A stretch of 64,000 nucleotides of DNA from positions 30,529 to 94,528 of the forward strand of contig JAEYNZ010000139.1 of assembly GCA_023412195.1 (NCBI GenBank), read 5' to 3'. Below, in pieces: positions 44,663-53,263 of the stretch. The first letter of the stretch is position 1, and every line of letters begins with the position of its first letter. The position numbers and the translations under genes were made by a program. Origin of the DNA: Bacteroidota bacterium. Its GTDB lineage: Bacteria; Bacteroidota; Bacteroidia; Bacteroidales; Prolixibacteraceae. The notes beneath the pieces were generated by a model that made no database searches, was not told the DNA's origin, and saw only the letters and a list, made by a program, of their open reading frames with translations.

Positions 44663-45691
44663 CTAGCTCCATTCGAGGATAATTTTGCCGCAGTTTCCCT
44701 CTTCCATGATTTCAAAAGCCTTCTGGTATTCATCTGCATTAAACCGGTGGGTTATAACCGGGGTTATATCCAGTCCGGAGGTAAGCATCATCTCCATCTG
44801 ATACCATGTTTCATACATCTCCCTACCGTAAATGCCTTTAAGTGTTAATCCTTTGAATATCACCTTGTTCCAGTCGATCTGGGTGCTTCTTGGCAATATG
44901 CCAAGCAAACTGATTTTACCTCCATTGTACATGTGGTTTACCATGTCGTTAAAGGCAGCAGGTGAGCCTGAGCATTCCAGCCCAATATCGAACCCTCCTA
45001 CCATGCGGTGACGCTCCATAGCCTCCCTGATGCTTTCCTGCACAGGATCGATTACCCGGTTGGCACCCATATTCCGGGCAAGCGCCCTTCTGAAGGGACT
45101 TAAATCAGTACCTATGACATTGCGTGCACCTGCAAACCTGCAGATGGCCGTTGCCATGGCTCCTATGGGCCCTCCGATGCCCGTTATGAGCACATCTTCG
45201 CCCAGGAGGGGAAATGATAAGGCTGTGTGGGTTGCGTTGCCCAGAGGGTCCATAATGGCCATAATATCATCGGGAATGCTTACGTCGACGTGAAGCACAT
45301 TTTTTGCCGGTACACTGATATATTCTGCAAAACCACCATTACGGTTTACTCCGATTCCGATGGTATGGTCACAGATGTGCTGCCTCCCGCGGCGGCAGTT
45401 ACGGCAAAAGCCGCATGAAATATGGCCTTCCACTGTTACCCGTTCCCCTACTTTAACCCGGTCGACTTCTGATCCGGTTTCAACAACGGTTCCCATATAT
45501 TCATGGCCGATGGTTACAGGCGTTTTAATCGCCTGCTGTGCCCATTCATCCCACTTGTATATGTGAAGATCTGTGCCGCAGATTGCAGCTTTTTTTATTT
45601 TTATCAGAACATCGTTGGGACCAACTTCCGGAACAGGTACATCCTCCATCCAGATACCTTTTTCTGCTTTGCTTTTAACAAGTGCTTTCAC
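44663..45691 (-). CDS. tdh: L-threonine 3-dehydrogenase
   Basis: This zinc-dependent medium-chain dehydrogenase oxidises threonine to 2-amino-3-ketobutyrate with NAD+. The catalytic zinc site is ICGTDLHIYKWDEW with GHEYMGTVVETG, the structural zinc site CGFCRNCRRGRQHIC, and the Rossmann motif GIGGPIGAMA. The KWDEW tryptophan pattern marks Tdh rather than a general alcohol dehydrogenase. The start is a GTG. It has 342 residues. The partner kbl is not in the window. Confidence 0.93.
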   Translation of the reverse strand: MKALVKSKAEKGIWMEDVPVPEVGPNDVLIKIKKAAICGTDLHIYKWDEWAQQAIKTPVTIGHEYMGTVVETGSEVDRVKVGERVTVEGHISCGFCRNCRRGRQHICDHTIGIGVNRNGGFAEYISVPAKNVLHVDVSIPDDIMAIMDPLGNATHTALSFPLLGEDVLITGIGGPIGAMATAICRFAGARNVIGTDLSPFRRALARNMGANRVIDPVQESIREAMERHRMVGGFDIGLECSGSPAAFNDMVNHMYNGGKISLLGILPRSTQIDWNKVIFKGLTLKGIYGREMYETWYQMEMMLTSGLDITPVITHRFNADEYQKAFEIMEEGNCGKIILEWS

Positions 45692-45798
45692 GTTATTCTA
45701 TTTTTCAGTTAAATAATGGCTTTCAAATTTGCAGCCAAATTAAAACAAATATTCACGTGATTTGATAATGAAAATCAGGATTGCAGGAACCTCAGGTT

Positions 45799-47019
45799 TT
45801 ACAGATTTTCGTGAAGAATGAACCTGTTGGAAATAAACCTTACCGGATACCATGATGCGATGAATCCTATTCCTAATACAACCCCGACAATGAGAAAGAT
45901 GTCTATGAGGACAATCTTTACCGGATAAGCAGTAATAATAAACGAACCGGCACCCGGGAGGCTGACAAATCCATATTCAATCTGCAGCCACGAGATAAAT
46001 ATCCCAAGTAACGAACCAATCACAGCTCCAAAAAACGTAATTAACCATCCTTCGTAAAGGAAGATGCGTCGGATCAGTTTTGAATCTGCTCCCATACCCT
46101 GCAGTATGAACAGATCTTCTTTTTTGTCGATGATCAGCATCGAAAGGCTCCCCAGCATGTTGAATGAAGCCACGATCAGTATGAAAACCAGGATCAGATA
46201 GGCTGCCCATTTCTCTGACCGCATGGTTTTGTAAATCAGGTCGTGCTGCTGGTATTTGTTTTTCACGTGAAAAGATTCTCCAAGGATATCCTGGATTTCA
46301 TTCTGAAGCCTTCTTGTTTTCACTTTTGGGTCAAGACCCAGTTCTACCCCGGAAATATCATCACCTGCTTCAAACAGTTTTGCAGCAAAGGGGAAAGGAA
46401 CTATAAGATACTTTGAATCAATTTCTTCCAATACAGAAAACACACCTGAAGGGAAAATATAATCGAAATTTAATGAGCGGGTAAGACTTGTGGGGGTCCC
46501 TTTTCTTGGAACAAAGATCCTAATGGGATCAATAAAGGATAAACCCAGCCCTAGGTTATATGCCACACCCTGTCCTACCAGGGCATAGGGTGTGTTCTGG
46601 TCTTCGAGCATGAATGTGCCGTCGATGATCAGGGAATCAATATTTGTATAATCGGCATAATTCGAAGGAACCCCTTTTACTATGCCTGCATATTGCTGGT
46701 TATTATACTTCAGAAGAGCCACTTCTTCAATGACTTCTGCATAATGAATCACACCGGGCATATTCCTAATCTGCTCAAAGTCAAATTCTGAAGGATTGAA
46801 CATCTTTCCCTGTCGGGCTGTGATTTTAATATCGGGGTCAAACTTGCTGAACATCCCTTCAATCAAGGTATTGAATCCATTGAAAACCGACAATACAATT
46901 ACAAGTGCCATGGTTCCCACTATGATTCCTGTTACTGAAATAGCGGAAATGATGTTGATAATGTTTTGTTTCTTCCTTGAGAACAAATACCGCAATGCTA
47001 TGAAAAGTGGCAGATTCAA
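45799..47019 (-). CDS. LolC/LolE-like ABC transporter permease (FtsX family)
   Basis: The 406-residue protein has an N-terminal membrane helix (about 22-48), a large periplasmic MacB_PCD-like domain (50-255) and three C-terminal helices (about 270-400) of the FtsX fold. The opening MNLPLFIALRYLFSRKKQN is typical of lipoprotein-export permeases of Bacteroidota. The start is a TTG, and no in-frame ATG is near. The ATPase partner (LolD) is not adjacent, which is usual for this group. It likely acts in lipoprotein release from the inner membrane. Confidence 0.88.
   Translation of the reverse strand: MNLPLFIALRYLFSRKKQNIINIISAISVTGIIVGTMALVIVLSVFNGFNTLIEGMFSKFDPDIKITARQGKMFNPSEFDFEQIRNMPGVIHYAEVIEEVALLKYNNQQYAGIVKGVPSNYADYTNIDSLIIDGTFMLEDQNTPYALVGQGVAYNLGLGLSFIDPIRIFVPRKGTPTSLTRSLNFDYIFPSGVFSVLEEIDSKYLIVPFPFAAKLFEAGDDISGVELGLDPKVKTRRLQNEIQDILGESFHVKNKYQQHDLIYKTMRSEKWAAYLILVFILIVASFNMLGSLSMLIIDKKEDLFILQGMGADSKLIRRIFLYEGWLITFFGAVIGSLLGIFISWLQIEYGFVSLPGAGSFIITAYPVKIVLIDIFLIVGVVLGIGFIASWYPVRFISNRFILHENL
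46259..46274. other. parS-like site inside permease gene (weak)
   Basis: TTTTTCACGTGAAAAG matches the consensus at 13 of 16 positions with an intact TTTCACGTGAAA core. It lies in coding sequence, 1.6 kb from the 44637 site. Confidence 0.4.
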
Positions 47020-47068
47020 TTTTTCTTTTTCAAAAAAACGGTGAAATGTGGATTTTATTTACTTGTTG

Positions 47069-47413
47069 TTACTTATGGAGCAGATCATCGATATGCTGAA
47101 TGTAATCGAGGCTGTCGTCGATATAAAATTCAAGGTCAGGAATAACCCTTACAATCTTGCCTATCCGCCGGCCCAGATCTCCTCTTATTGATTTGACATT
47201 CAGCTGTATGTCACTTAGAATCTCATTGGCAAAAGATGAAGGATAAACACTCAGGTAGATGCGGGCAATGCTCATATCTTTGGTAACTCTTACTATGGTA
47301 ACGCTTACCAGTTTTCCATGGTATTTGGTTTTCCCCTGCTGAAGAAATATATCAGCCATCTCCCGTTGGATAAGCCTTGATATTTTATTTTGTCTTGTGC
47401 TGAATTGTTCCAT
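47069..47413 (-). CDS. rbfA: 30S ribosome-binding factor RbfA
   Basis: RbfA is a KH-fold protein that binds immature 30S subunits and helps 16S rRNA 5' end processing. Key stretches are QNKISRLIQREMADIF, VTIVRVTKDMSIARIYLSVY and RRIGKIVRVIPDLEFYIDDSLD. It has 114 residues. A candidate TAATTTTG -7 box lies upstream at 47442-47449. Its neighbour rsgA also acts in 30S maturation. Confidence 0.95.
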   Translation of the reverse strand: MEQFSTRQNKISRLIQREMADIFLQQGKTKYHGKLVSVTIVRVTKDMSIARIYLSVYPSSFANEILSDIQLNVKSIRGDLGRRIGKIVRVIPDLEFYIDDSLDYIQHIDDLLHK

Positions 47414-47441
47414 GACAAACGGGTTTATCTTTATTATGGCT

Positions 47442-47449
47442 CAAAATTA
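47442..47449 (-). promoter_or_regulatory. Candidate -7 box (TAATTTTG) for rbfA
   Basis: The minus strand shows an exact TAnnTTTG match 29 bases before the rbfA start. No -33 element is evident. Confidence 0.35.
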
Positions 47450-47535
47450 GCGAAAATAGTTTGATTGAGCAGTATGAGTCATGTGATGGACTGTTGAACG
47501 GATAGCCCGGATTTTGATTAAAAGTGGACAGAGAT

Positions 47536-49065
47536 TCAGTTTTGGCCTGATGTAAGATCCATAATGGCGTTCCTAAGGTCTTCATCTGGTTTGATGATAT
47601 TGTAGTTTCCCCAGAATTCAGGATCATAGCTGCCAATCATTTCAACAAAAATGTCACGCTGGGAAAAAGAATCTTCGCGACGGAATCTTTTCAGTTCTGT
47701 AGGTTGAATATGTGTTACAAGCAGTTCAGAAACACTATGAAACTCTGAATTGATTTTATTACGCCTGCTTCTGATTTTAAATTTAATTGACGTCCGGGCA
47801 GTGGCAAGCTGCCATTTATCCTGGTATTTCTGATAGCTGACCTGGTATTCTACAAATGAAGGGCGGGCATTTACACCTGGAGGTGTACGTCTGACAAGAA
47901 TTGGAGCGGCCTTTCTGAGTCCGGTGCGGTTAAACCCAAAACGCGCATGCACCACTGCAAATGTTTCACGGTGAACAAACATTTCACCCACAAAGCCATA
48001 GAAATCGTTTCCCGGAAGTGGTTCAAATTCCAAAACATAAACCGGATTATCATGATACCAGATAACCTGACTGATCTTATATTTGTACATGTGCTGGTAT
48101 TCTTCGGAAAGAAAGTTTTCCTGGCTCTTGATTACATCAAGCTGGGTTATTGTAAAAGGCCCTCCCTGCAGCTTAAAGTTCATCCATTTGAAGGGTTGTA
48201 CCTCGGGGCTCTGCCGTCCTTTCTCAAGCCGTACAAGATCGTTCCTGAAGTCGTTCTGATAGGGTGCCTTTAAAATTTCAATGACAGCTTCCGATACATT
48301 GATATACTGGTCATCCTGTTTGACGGTTTCCCTGTAAAAGGCATTCATCAGCTTACTGTTTAAAGCGTAATTATTTTCAAGATTGGCTCTGATTTTTTCA
48401 AGCAGCCTTTCCGGAGTAATGGCTGTAACTTTTACCTCTTTAATCCGGATGGAGACGGGGTCCATCATAATCAGATCTTCATCGAGTAAATCACTGGCAG
48501 GAATAAAGATTCGCGCATAACCCATGTTTGAAATGACCAGGGTGTCATTGATATACCGGGGATGCAGTTTAAGAAGGAATTCTCCATCGTTGTTGGTGAT
48601 GGTACCAATGGGCTTGTTGATAACAGAAACAGAGGCAAAAGATATGGGATTCTCCTTCCTGCGTTCAATAATTTTCCCCGATAGAAAGAAGTACTTTACG
48701 GGAATAGTATCGGCAGCAGCGGTTAAAAATTCCTTCTCACTACTGCCCTTTTTTGTAATAATAATCTGATTCTCGATTTCAGTAAGTACAAATTTATCCG
48801 GATCAAACAGCTGGTTCAAAACAGAAAACAAAGATTTGTCAATGGCTTCAACTGTAATAGGCAGGTCGGCTTCTACAAGTGTTGCGTCATACGAGAAGTA
48901 CACCCTCGATTGCCAGCTGATCTGGTCCAGGATAGAATAGAGGGGCTGGTTATCGGCCTGGATGGAAATACGCCTTTCTAAAACAGAACCATCCTGTTGC
49001 TGTCCGGCAGATGCCAGACAGAACAACAGGATGGTTGCAATTGTCAAAAAGGCTTTGGTACGCAT
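47536..49065 (-). CDS. STN-domain protein with carboxypeptidase-regulatory-like domain
   Basis: The 509-residue protein has a signal peptide (to about 21), an STN domain (about 33-104, opening RRISIQADNQPLYSILDQIS) and a CarboxypepD_reg-like beta-sandwich (about 128-205: GKIIERRKENPISFASVSV). A C-terminal region follows (LMNAFYRETVKQDDQYINVSEAV...) of a type often seen after this domain in Bacteroidota, with no TonB receptor barrel. It is last in the sigma/FecR operon. The upstream stop overlaps its ATG by one base (TGATG). The role is unknown; STN normally contacts FecR-like anti-sigma factors. Confidence 0.85.
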   Translation of the reverse strand: MRTKAFLTIATILLFCLASAGQQQDGSVLERRISIQADNQPLYSILDQISWQSRVYFSYDATLVEADLPITVEAIDKSLFSVLNQLFDPDKFVLTEIENQIIITKKGSSEKEFLTAAADTIPVKYFFLSGKIIERRKENPISFASVSVINKPIGTITNNDGEFLLKLHPRYINDTLVISNMGYARIFIPASDLLDEDLIMMDPVSIRIKEVKVTAITPERLLEKIRANLENNYALNSKLMNAFYRETVKQDDQYINVSEAVIEILKAPYQNDFRNDLVRLEKGRQSPEVQPFKWMNFKLQGGPFTITQLDVIKSQENFLSEEYQHMYKYKISQVIWYHDNPVYVLEFEPLPGNDFYGFVGEMFVHRETFAVVHARFGFNRTGLRKAAPILVRRTPPGVNARPSFVEYQVSYQKYQDKWQLATARTSIKFKIRSRRNKINSEFHSVSELLVTHIQPTELKRFRREDSFSQRDIFVEMIGSYDPEFWGNYNIIKPDEDLRNAIMDLTSGQN

Positions 49066-50630
49066 CAGAATACTTTTTTCAGATCAAATGACGTCTGATA
49101 TTCTTCTCCGTTACGTAATACCTTAATTCTGATCTTTTTGTTTTCACGGCTTTGAAGCAGAAGATTGATATCATTCAGTTCCAGCGAATTATGGTTATTG
49201 TTGTTAAGCGAAAGTATCTGATCATTTTCCCGCAGCCCTGCCAGATAGGCCGGTGAATTGTCCCGGATATTTGCAATTGTAAAGATAGGTAAGCCCGGCA
49301 TAGGATTCATGACTTCCATACCGCTCATGTTGTAATTGAAATCTTCCTTTACCTTGCCTGTAGGCCTAAGGGTAAGACGGCTGTTGCGGTAATCCATGGT
49401 TACAATGAACCTTCTCAGGATTTCAGCACCTAGTGTCCCGTTCCGGTCGTTTGCAGTAATCAGTTGTCTGATCAGATCTGAATCCGGAAAAGACACAATG
49501 GGCTTCGCCATAATCAAAGGGCCGACCCAGATCCCGTCGATGCGGCCTTTTATTCCGAATAAATCACCGCTGAGGCCTCTTCCCAGGAATGATTCTATAT
49601 GGTTCTGCGGCAATTTGATCCTTTCATCTGAATTTTCCGCCAGCCACAGTGCATCGCTTGATCCCGTATCCACAAGAAGCTTAACAGGGACTTCCTGCAT
49701 TTCATCGGTTACAATGGTTGTACGAACAAAAGGTTTATGTCCTTCCATATGAAGCGGAAGGATGATGTCCTTGTTCCGGTCACGGTATTTGTAGTGTTCC
49801 GGACGGTAAAGTATCAGCTTTTCATTTGGGTAATCGATCTTTACAATGTACTCCTTAAACAGGTTGAATCCAATAAGCCCATGCACAGGCAATCCAAGCA
49901 TATGCGAAATCTGAAAGTTTTCATCGATAATCATCTGAACCTCCTGGTTCCATGCGGTCATACCTGCCAGTTTCAGGTTATTTCCTGATGAACGGTAGGC
50001 TGTTAATTCGTAGCCATCTCCTAAACCCTGTATCGGTACAGGCATCATGTAGTTCAGGTTCAGCTTGTTTACAAAGGGGAGTTCGGTAATGATCGGATGC
50101 TTCACACCTGTGTCAAGAATGAAATTAAGGGTATCAGATTCATTGATGGTAACAGGAAAGATGATGAGGTTACTTGCCGATTTAAACGGTATGGTAACAT
50201 ACTTGCTTCGTGGCTCATTAAACAGGAACCCACGGTTGGTACTGGCAAACTGGCTTGAATTCATATCGTAGCCAATACTTTCATCAAGCGGCACATAGTC
50301 TCTTACTACCAGTATGTTGTCTTCGATTTCGAAAAGAAGATAGAAATCCTTCATCAGCTTGTCGAGCACAAACTTGATAGGCCTGTTCGAGATGTTCAGG
50401 TTTACCTTCTTTCCGGCAACGATGCCGGCATTGTATGAGTAATCGATGTTAAGGTATTTGCAGATTTTTTCAATAACATCAGAGAGCGGTTCATCTTCAG
50501 CATAAATGCTGATATTCTGGTCGAGCACCTGTTCGTTGGGCTGCTGCGGATAAGCATGATGAGGTGTCAGTGCCACAACAGCCAGTGCCAGAAACAGTGC
50601 AATTCCGATTTTTGTTACAATTGTTTTCAT
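49065..50630 (-). CDS. STN / double aspartyl protease / PDZ protein
   Basis: The protein has 521 residues: a signal peptide (to about 28), an STN domain (about 39-110) and two retropepsin-like aspartyl protease units with catalytic Asp173 (FILDTG) and Asp321 (LLVDTG). Each is followed by a hydrophobic-GxG-like turn (GLIGFNLF, GTLGAEILRRF), and a C-terminal PDZ domain (about 437-521) ends the protein. Two lobes in one chain would form a pseudo-dimeric active site. It is exported and likely periplasmic. It lies 10 bases after the FecR gene, so its link to FecR through the STN domain is plausible but not proven. Confidence 0.88.
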   Translation of the reverse strand: MKTIVTKIGIALFLALAVVALTPHHAYPQQPNEQVLDQNISIYAEDEPLSDVIEKICKYLNIDYSYNAGIVAGKKVNLNISNRPIKFVLDKLMKDFYLLFEIEDNILVVRDYVPLDESIGYDMNSSQFASTNRGFLFNEPRSKYVTIPFKSASNLIIFPVTINESDTLNFILDTGVKHPIITELPFVNKLNLNYMMPVPIQGLGDGYELTAYRSSGNNLKLAGMTAWNQEVQMIIDENFQISHMLGLPVHGLIGFNLFKEYIVKIDYPNEKLILYRPEHYKYRDRNKDIILPLHMEGHKPFVRTTIVTDEMQEVPVKLLVDTGSSDALWLAENSDERIKLPQNHIESFLGRGLSGDLFGIKGRIDGIWVGPLIMAKPIVSFPDSDLIRQLITANDRNGTLGAEILRRFIVTMDYRNSRLTLRPTGKVKEDFNYNMSGMEVMNPMPGLPIFTIANIRDNSPAYLAGLRENDQILSLNNNNHNSLELNDINLLLQSRENKKIRIKVLRNGEEYQTSFDLKKVF

Positions 50631-50640
50631 GACTTTTAAA

Positions 50641-51681
50641 TTACTTTTTTAGTTCACTATTTTCGGAAAGAACATATGCCCCGTTTTCCCGGGTTAATTC
50701 CAGACCAAATGTGAGCTGAATCACGTTCAGAATGAAATCGTGGGGCTTCCTTTCGAAATGAGCAGTTAAAACCAGTTTTTCCAGTTCATTATTTTCAAGC
50801 TGAATGTCAATGTGATAAATATCCTCCAGATATTTAACCACTTCCATCAGCGGTGTTTTATTAAAAATAAGGTTGCGGGTTTTCCAGGCAATGTAATTCG
50901 GATTGGTATTGAATGATTTTTCCAGTGTGCCCGGAAGATTATACAATATCCCCTTTTCACCCGGATTGAGCATAAGAGTTGCTTGTGTTGCCTGCACTTC
51001 ACCATTCCGGTTAGTCACCTGAACAAGTCCGGTTTCTACTACTACTTCCACCGATTCTGCCTCAGGATATGCACGCACATTAAATGATGTACCAAGTACC
51101 TTAACCTGCATACCTCCGGCATTAATGACAAACGGTTTATCAGGATCAGGCTGTACGTCAAAAAATGCTTCCCCTGTAATGGTGACTTCCCTTATATCGC
51201 TGTTAAACTTTGCTGGGTACTCCAGTTTTGTACTGCTGTTTAGTGAAACGATTGTACCATCAGGAAGCGCGATTTCATTGACTGTTTGTTCACCTGCCAG
51301 CACGATGGTTTGTTTTTCTTCAGAGATAGTGGTTACCAGGTAATAACCTGCTGAACCGGCAAAGATGGCCAATATCAGGATTGCTGCATATTTAAGTAGG
51401 GACGCATATGCTTTTTTGCTTTTACTTTCAAGACGAACAACTTTATGAACAGTATTCTGCTGTACTTTCTGCCAGGCAGCACCGGTGTTAAACCGGTTTA
51501 TTTCAAAATACCTGTCCGAAGCTTTAAAAAGCATTCTCAATTCTTCCAGTTCCCTGTTGTTTTGTTCCGAATTCCCGGCCCAGGCTTCTACCTGCTCCTT
51601 TTCTGCGGAGCTGGATTCTCCGGCCAGGTATCTGGCCAACTGTTCCCATCCGGGATTTTCTATTGAATGATTTGTTTTCAT
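50641..51681 (-). CDS. FecR family anti-sigma factor
   Basis: The 346-residue protein has a cytoplasmic N-terminal part (1-90), one membrane helix (about 92-114: YAAILILAIFAGSAGYYLV), a periplasmic FecR domain (about 120-225, LPDGTIVSLNSSTKLEYPAKF, VRAYPEAESVEVVVETG) and a C-terminal DUF4974-type domain (LIFNKTPLMEVVKYLEDIY). It holds or activates the ECF sigma factor encoded 66 bases upstream. Confidence 0.95.
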   Translation of the reverse strand: MKTNHSIENPGWEQLARYLAGESSSAEKEQVEAWAGNSEQNNRELEELRMLFKASDRYFEINRFNTGAAWQKVQQNTVHKVVRLESKSKKAYASLLKYAAILILAIFAGSAGYYLVTTISEEKQTIVLAGEQTVNEIALPDGTIVSLNSSTKLEYPAKFNSDIREVTITGEAFFDVQPDPDKPFVINAGGMQVKVLGTSFNVRAYPEAESVEVVVETGLVQVTNRNGEVQATQATLMLNPGEKGILYNLPGTLEKSFNTNPNYIAWKTRNLIFNKTPLMEVVKYLEDIYHIDIQLENNELEKLVLTAHFERKPHDFILNVIQLTFGLELTRENGAYVLSENSELKK

Positions 51682-51747
51682 TTGTAATTATGACAGGCAA
51701 GTTGTTTTTTACCCTGAATATGGGTGTGTTTTTTTATATGAAAAAAA

Positions 51748-52296
51748 TTAAAACAAGATCAGAAAGTCACGCAGCTTCTCACGCAATGTTTTGAGAGCAA
51801 GCCCCATCTGTGTTTCTACCGTTTTAATAGAAATATTTAATTTTTCTGCAATTTCCCTGTATTTTAAGCCTTCTTCCCTGTTTAACCTGAATATTTCCCT
51901 TCTTTTATCAGGAAGTGAAGCGAGACTTTGTTCTATTATTTTGATCATATCTGTATCCGGCTCCTCAGATTCATGCGAAAAGGTATCTGACGCTTCCAGC
52001 ATTTTTCTGTTATACTCGCTTTTGATGTGATTGTGTTTGATGTAGTTGAGGCAATGATTTTTCACGGCCCTGAACAGGTAATTTTTTACCGACGATTCAA
52101 TAATTGTCTGTGACCTTTTCTCCCACAGCTTCACAAACAGCTCCTGAACGATTTCCTCGGCCGCTGAGGCATCTTTAAGCAGCCGGGTGCAGTACATGCA
52201 CAAATAAGGATAATAAGCGCGGAAAAGGGCCTCAAATGCCTTCTCATCGCCTTCCTTTATTTTTAGAAAAAGTTCCTGGTCATTTTGCCGGTTCAT
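51748..52296 (-). CDS. RNA polymerase ECF sigma factor (FecI-like)
   Basis: The 182-residue protein shows region 2 (FEALFRAYYPYLCMYCTRLLKD, EEIVQELFVKLWEKR, YLFRAVKNHCLNYIK) and region 4 (SLASLPDKRREIFRLNREEGLKYREIAEKLNISIKTVETQM). It directs RNA polymerase to its own promoters and is controlled by FecR encoded just downstream. Bacteroidota FecI/FecR pairs usually serve SusC/SusD genes, but here the next genes are STN proteins. Confidence 0.96.
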   Translation of the reverse strand: MNRQNDQELFLKIKEGDEKAFEALFRAYYPYLCMYCTRLLKDASAAEEIVQELFVKLWEKRSQTIIESSVKNYLFRAVKNHCLNYIKHNHIKSEYNRKMLEASDTFSHESEEPDTDMIKIIEQSLASLPDKRREIFRLNREEGLKYREIAEKLNISIKTVETQMGLALKTLREKLRDFLILF

Positions 52297-52370
52297 TTCC
52301 TGTTCTGAATTGCAGATATAAAGGGCTAAGGTAATAAAACAGGGTGATATTTTAACACAGAGGATAAGGA

Positions 52371-52751
52371 TCAGATATTCACATTGGTCAGCAAATGCAG
52401 GATGAGCAGGATTCCACCTGCCACCAGGGCAAAAGTCAGGATTCCTGTCAGGAGCGTTGTAGTTTTGTACGAAGTACTTTCGATCTGTTTTTCAACTTTT
52501 TTATACTGGTAAAATGCGAAAGGCGCCAGTGCCACTCCAAAAGCCACAATGATAACCCCGATCAAAGCCGAAAATCCTTCCTGTCCGGGTATCCCCTCTT
52601 TTGTAAAAAGAATGGCAATCTCATCAAGAAACAGGGCAAACTTTACAATGACAAAACCCAGTCCTATCAACGCAATGGCAGTCCTGACCCAGGCCAGAAA
52701 AGTCCGTTCATTTGCAAGGTGCTCGCGTAGTTTTGTTTCCCTGTTTTCCAT
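52371..52751 (-). CDS. DUF202 / YidH family membrane protein
   Basis: The 126-residue protein has the DUF202 opening LANERTFLAWVRTAIALIGLGFVIVKF and three membrane helices (about 22-42, 60-82 and 97-122). The function is unknown. It is 74 bases upstream of the sigma factor on the same strand, with no evidence of a functional link. Confidence 0.9.
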   Translation of the reverse strand: MENRETKLREHLANERTFLAWVRTAIALIGLGFVIVKFALFLDEIAILFTKEGIPGQEGFSALIGVIIVAFGVALAPFAFYQYKKVEKQIESTSYKTTTLLTGILTFALVAGGILLILHLLTNVNI

Positions 52752-52955
52752 AGCGTTTTTCCAGCAAATTTAATGAATGTTATCAGGTTGTCAAAACCCT
52801 GGTTTTAACCATTATTCATATCTGATAAAATCTACCAAACAATTGATAAACAGGTTTTTTGTTCCGCAGAATATAATGAATCTTCACATTGTTGCTTTCC
52901 AATGCCAATCGGGAACGATCTGTATCGGGATGCGTCTGCCTGTTTCGTCACCCAC
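52752..52955. other. Gap between DUF202 gene and tRNA-Leu terminator
   Basis: Within 52752-52955 I find no gene or RNA. An 89-codon plus-strand ORF (52777-53046) is antisense to the tRNA and I reject it. Confidence 0.5.
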
Positions 52956-52989
52956 AAAAGAAAAACCTGCCAATTATACAATCAGCAGG
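52956..52989 (-). terminator. Terminator after tRNA-Leu
   Basis: On the minus strand CCTGC pairs with GCAGG across a 14-base loop, followed by TTTTTCTTTT. The stem starts seven bases after the tRNA 3' end. Confidence 0.7.
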
Positions 52990-52995
52990 CTTAAG

Positions 52996-53079
52996 TACCC
53001 GGGGGGGGAATCGAACCCCCACTCTGTTGCCAGAACTGGATTTTGAATCCAGCGCGTCTACCTATTCCGCCACCCGGGC
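52996..53079 (-). tRNA. tRNA-Leu (anticodon CAA)
   Basis: The minus-strand sequence starts GCCCGGGTGGCGGAAT, and the acceptor arm GCCCGGG pairs with CCCGGGT (a G-U pair at 1-72), discriminator A. The anticodon arm is CTGGA-TTCAAAA-TCCAG, so the anticodon is CAA. A variable arm TCTG-GCAA-CAGA marks a class II tRNA (Leu), and the T-arm is GGGGG-TTCGATT-CCCCC. CCA is not encoded. The length of 84 is normal. Confidence 0.95.
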
Positions 53080-53235
53080 TTTTCCTTTTTACGGAAAATG
53101 GTCTGCAAAACTAATTATTTAAGTGAAAACAGCAAAATTATCAGAAAAACAATTATCAGTAATCTGATCCTGATATACTGACCGGTAAAACATGCTCATG
53201 GCAAAACGAGAAAGCTAATTATTGGTATTAAATTA

Positions 53236-53243
53236 TAAATTTG
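53236..53243 (+). promoter_or_regulatory. Candidate -7 box (TAAATTTG) for the GH51 gene
   Basis: An exact TAnnTTTG match ends 20 bases before the chosen ATG at 53264. It argues against the earlier TTG at 53222 as start. Confidence 0.4.
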
Positions 53244-53263
53244 GACTAAAAATTTTATCTGCC

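Noticed and set aside
52777..53046. 89-codon plus-strand ORF over the tRNA-Leu locus
   Set aside because: Its C-terminal part is the antisense of the tRNA gene, a common false call. It has no recognisable protein features.
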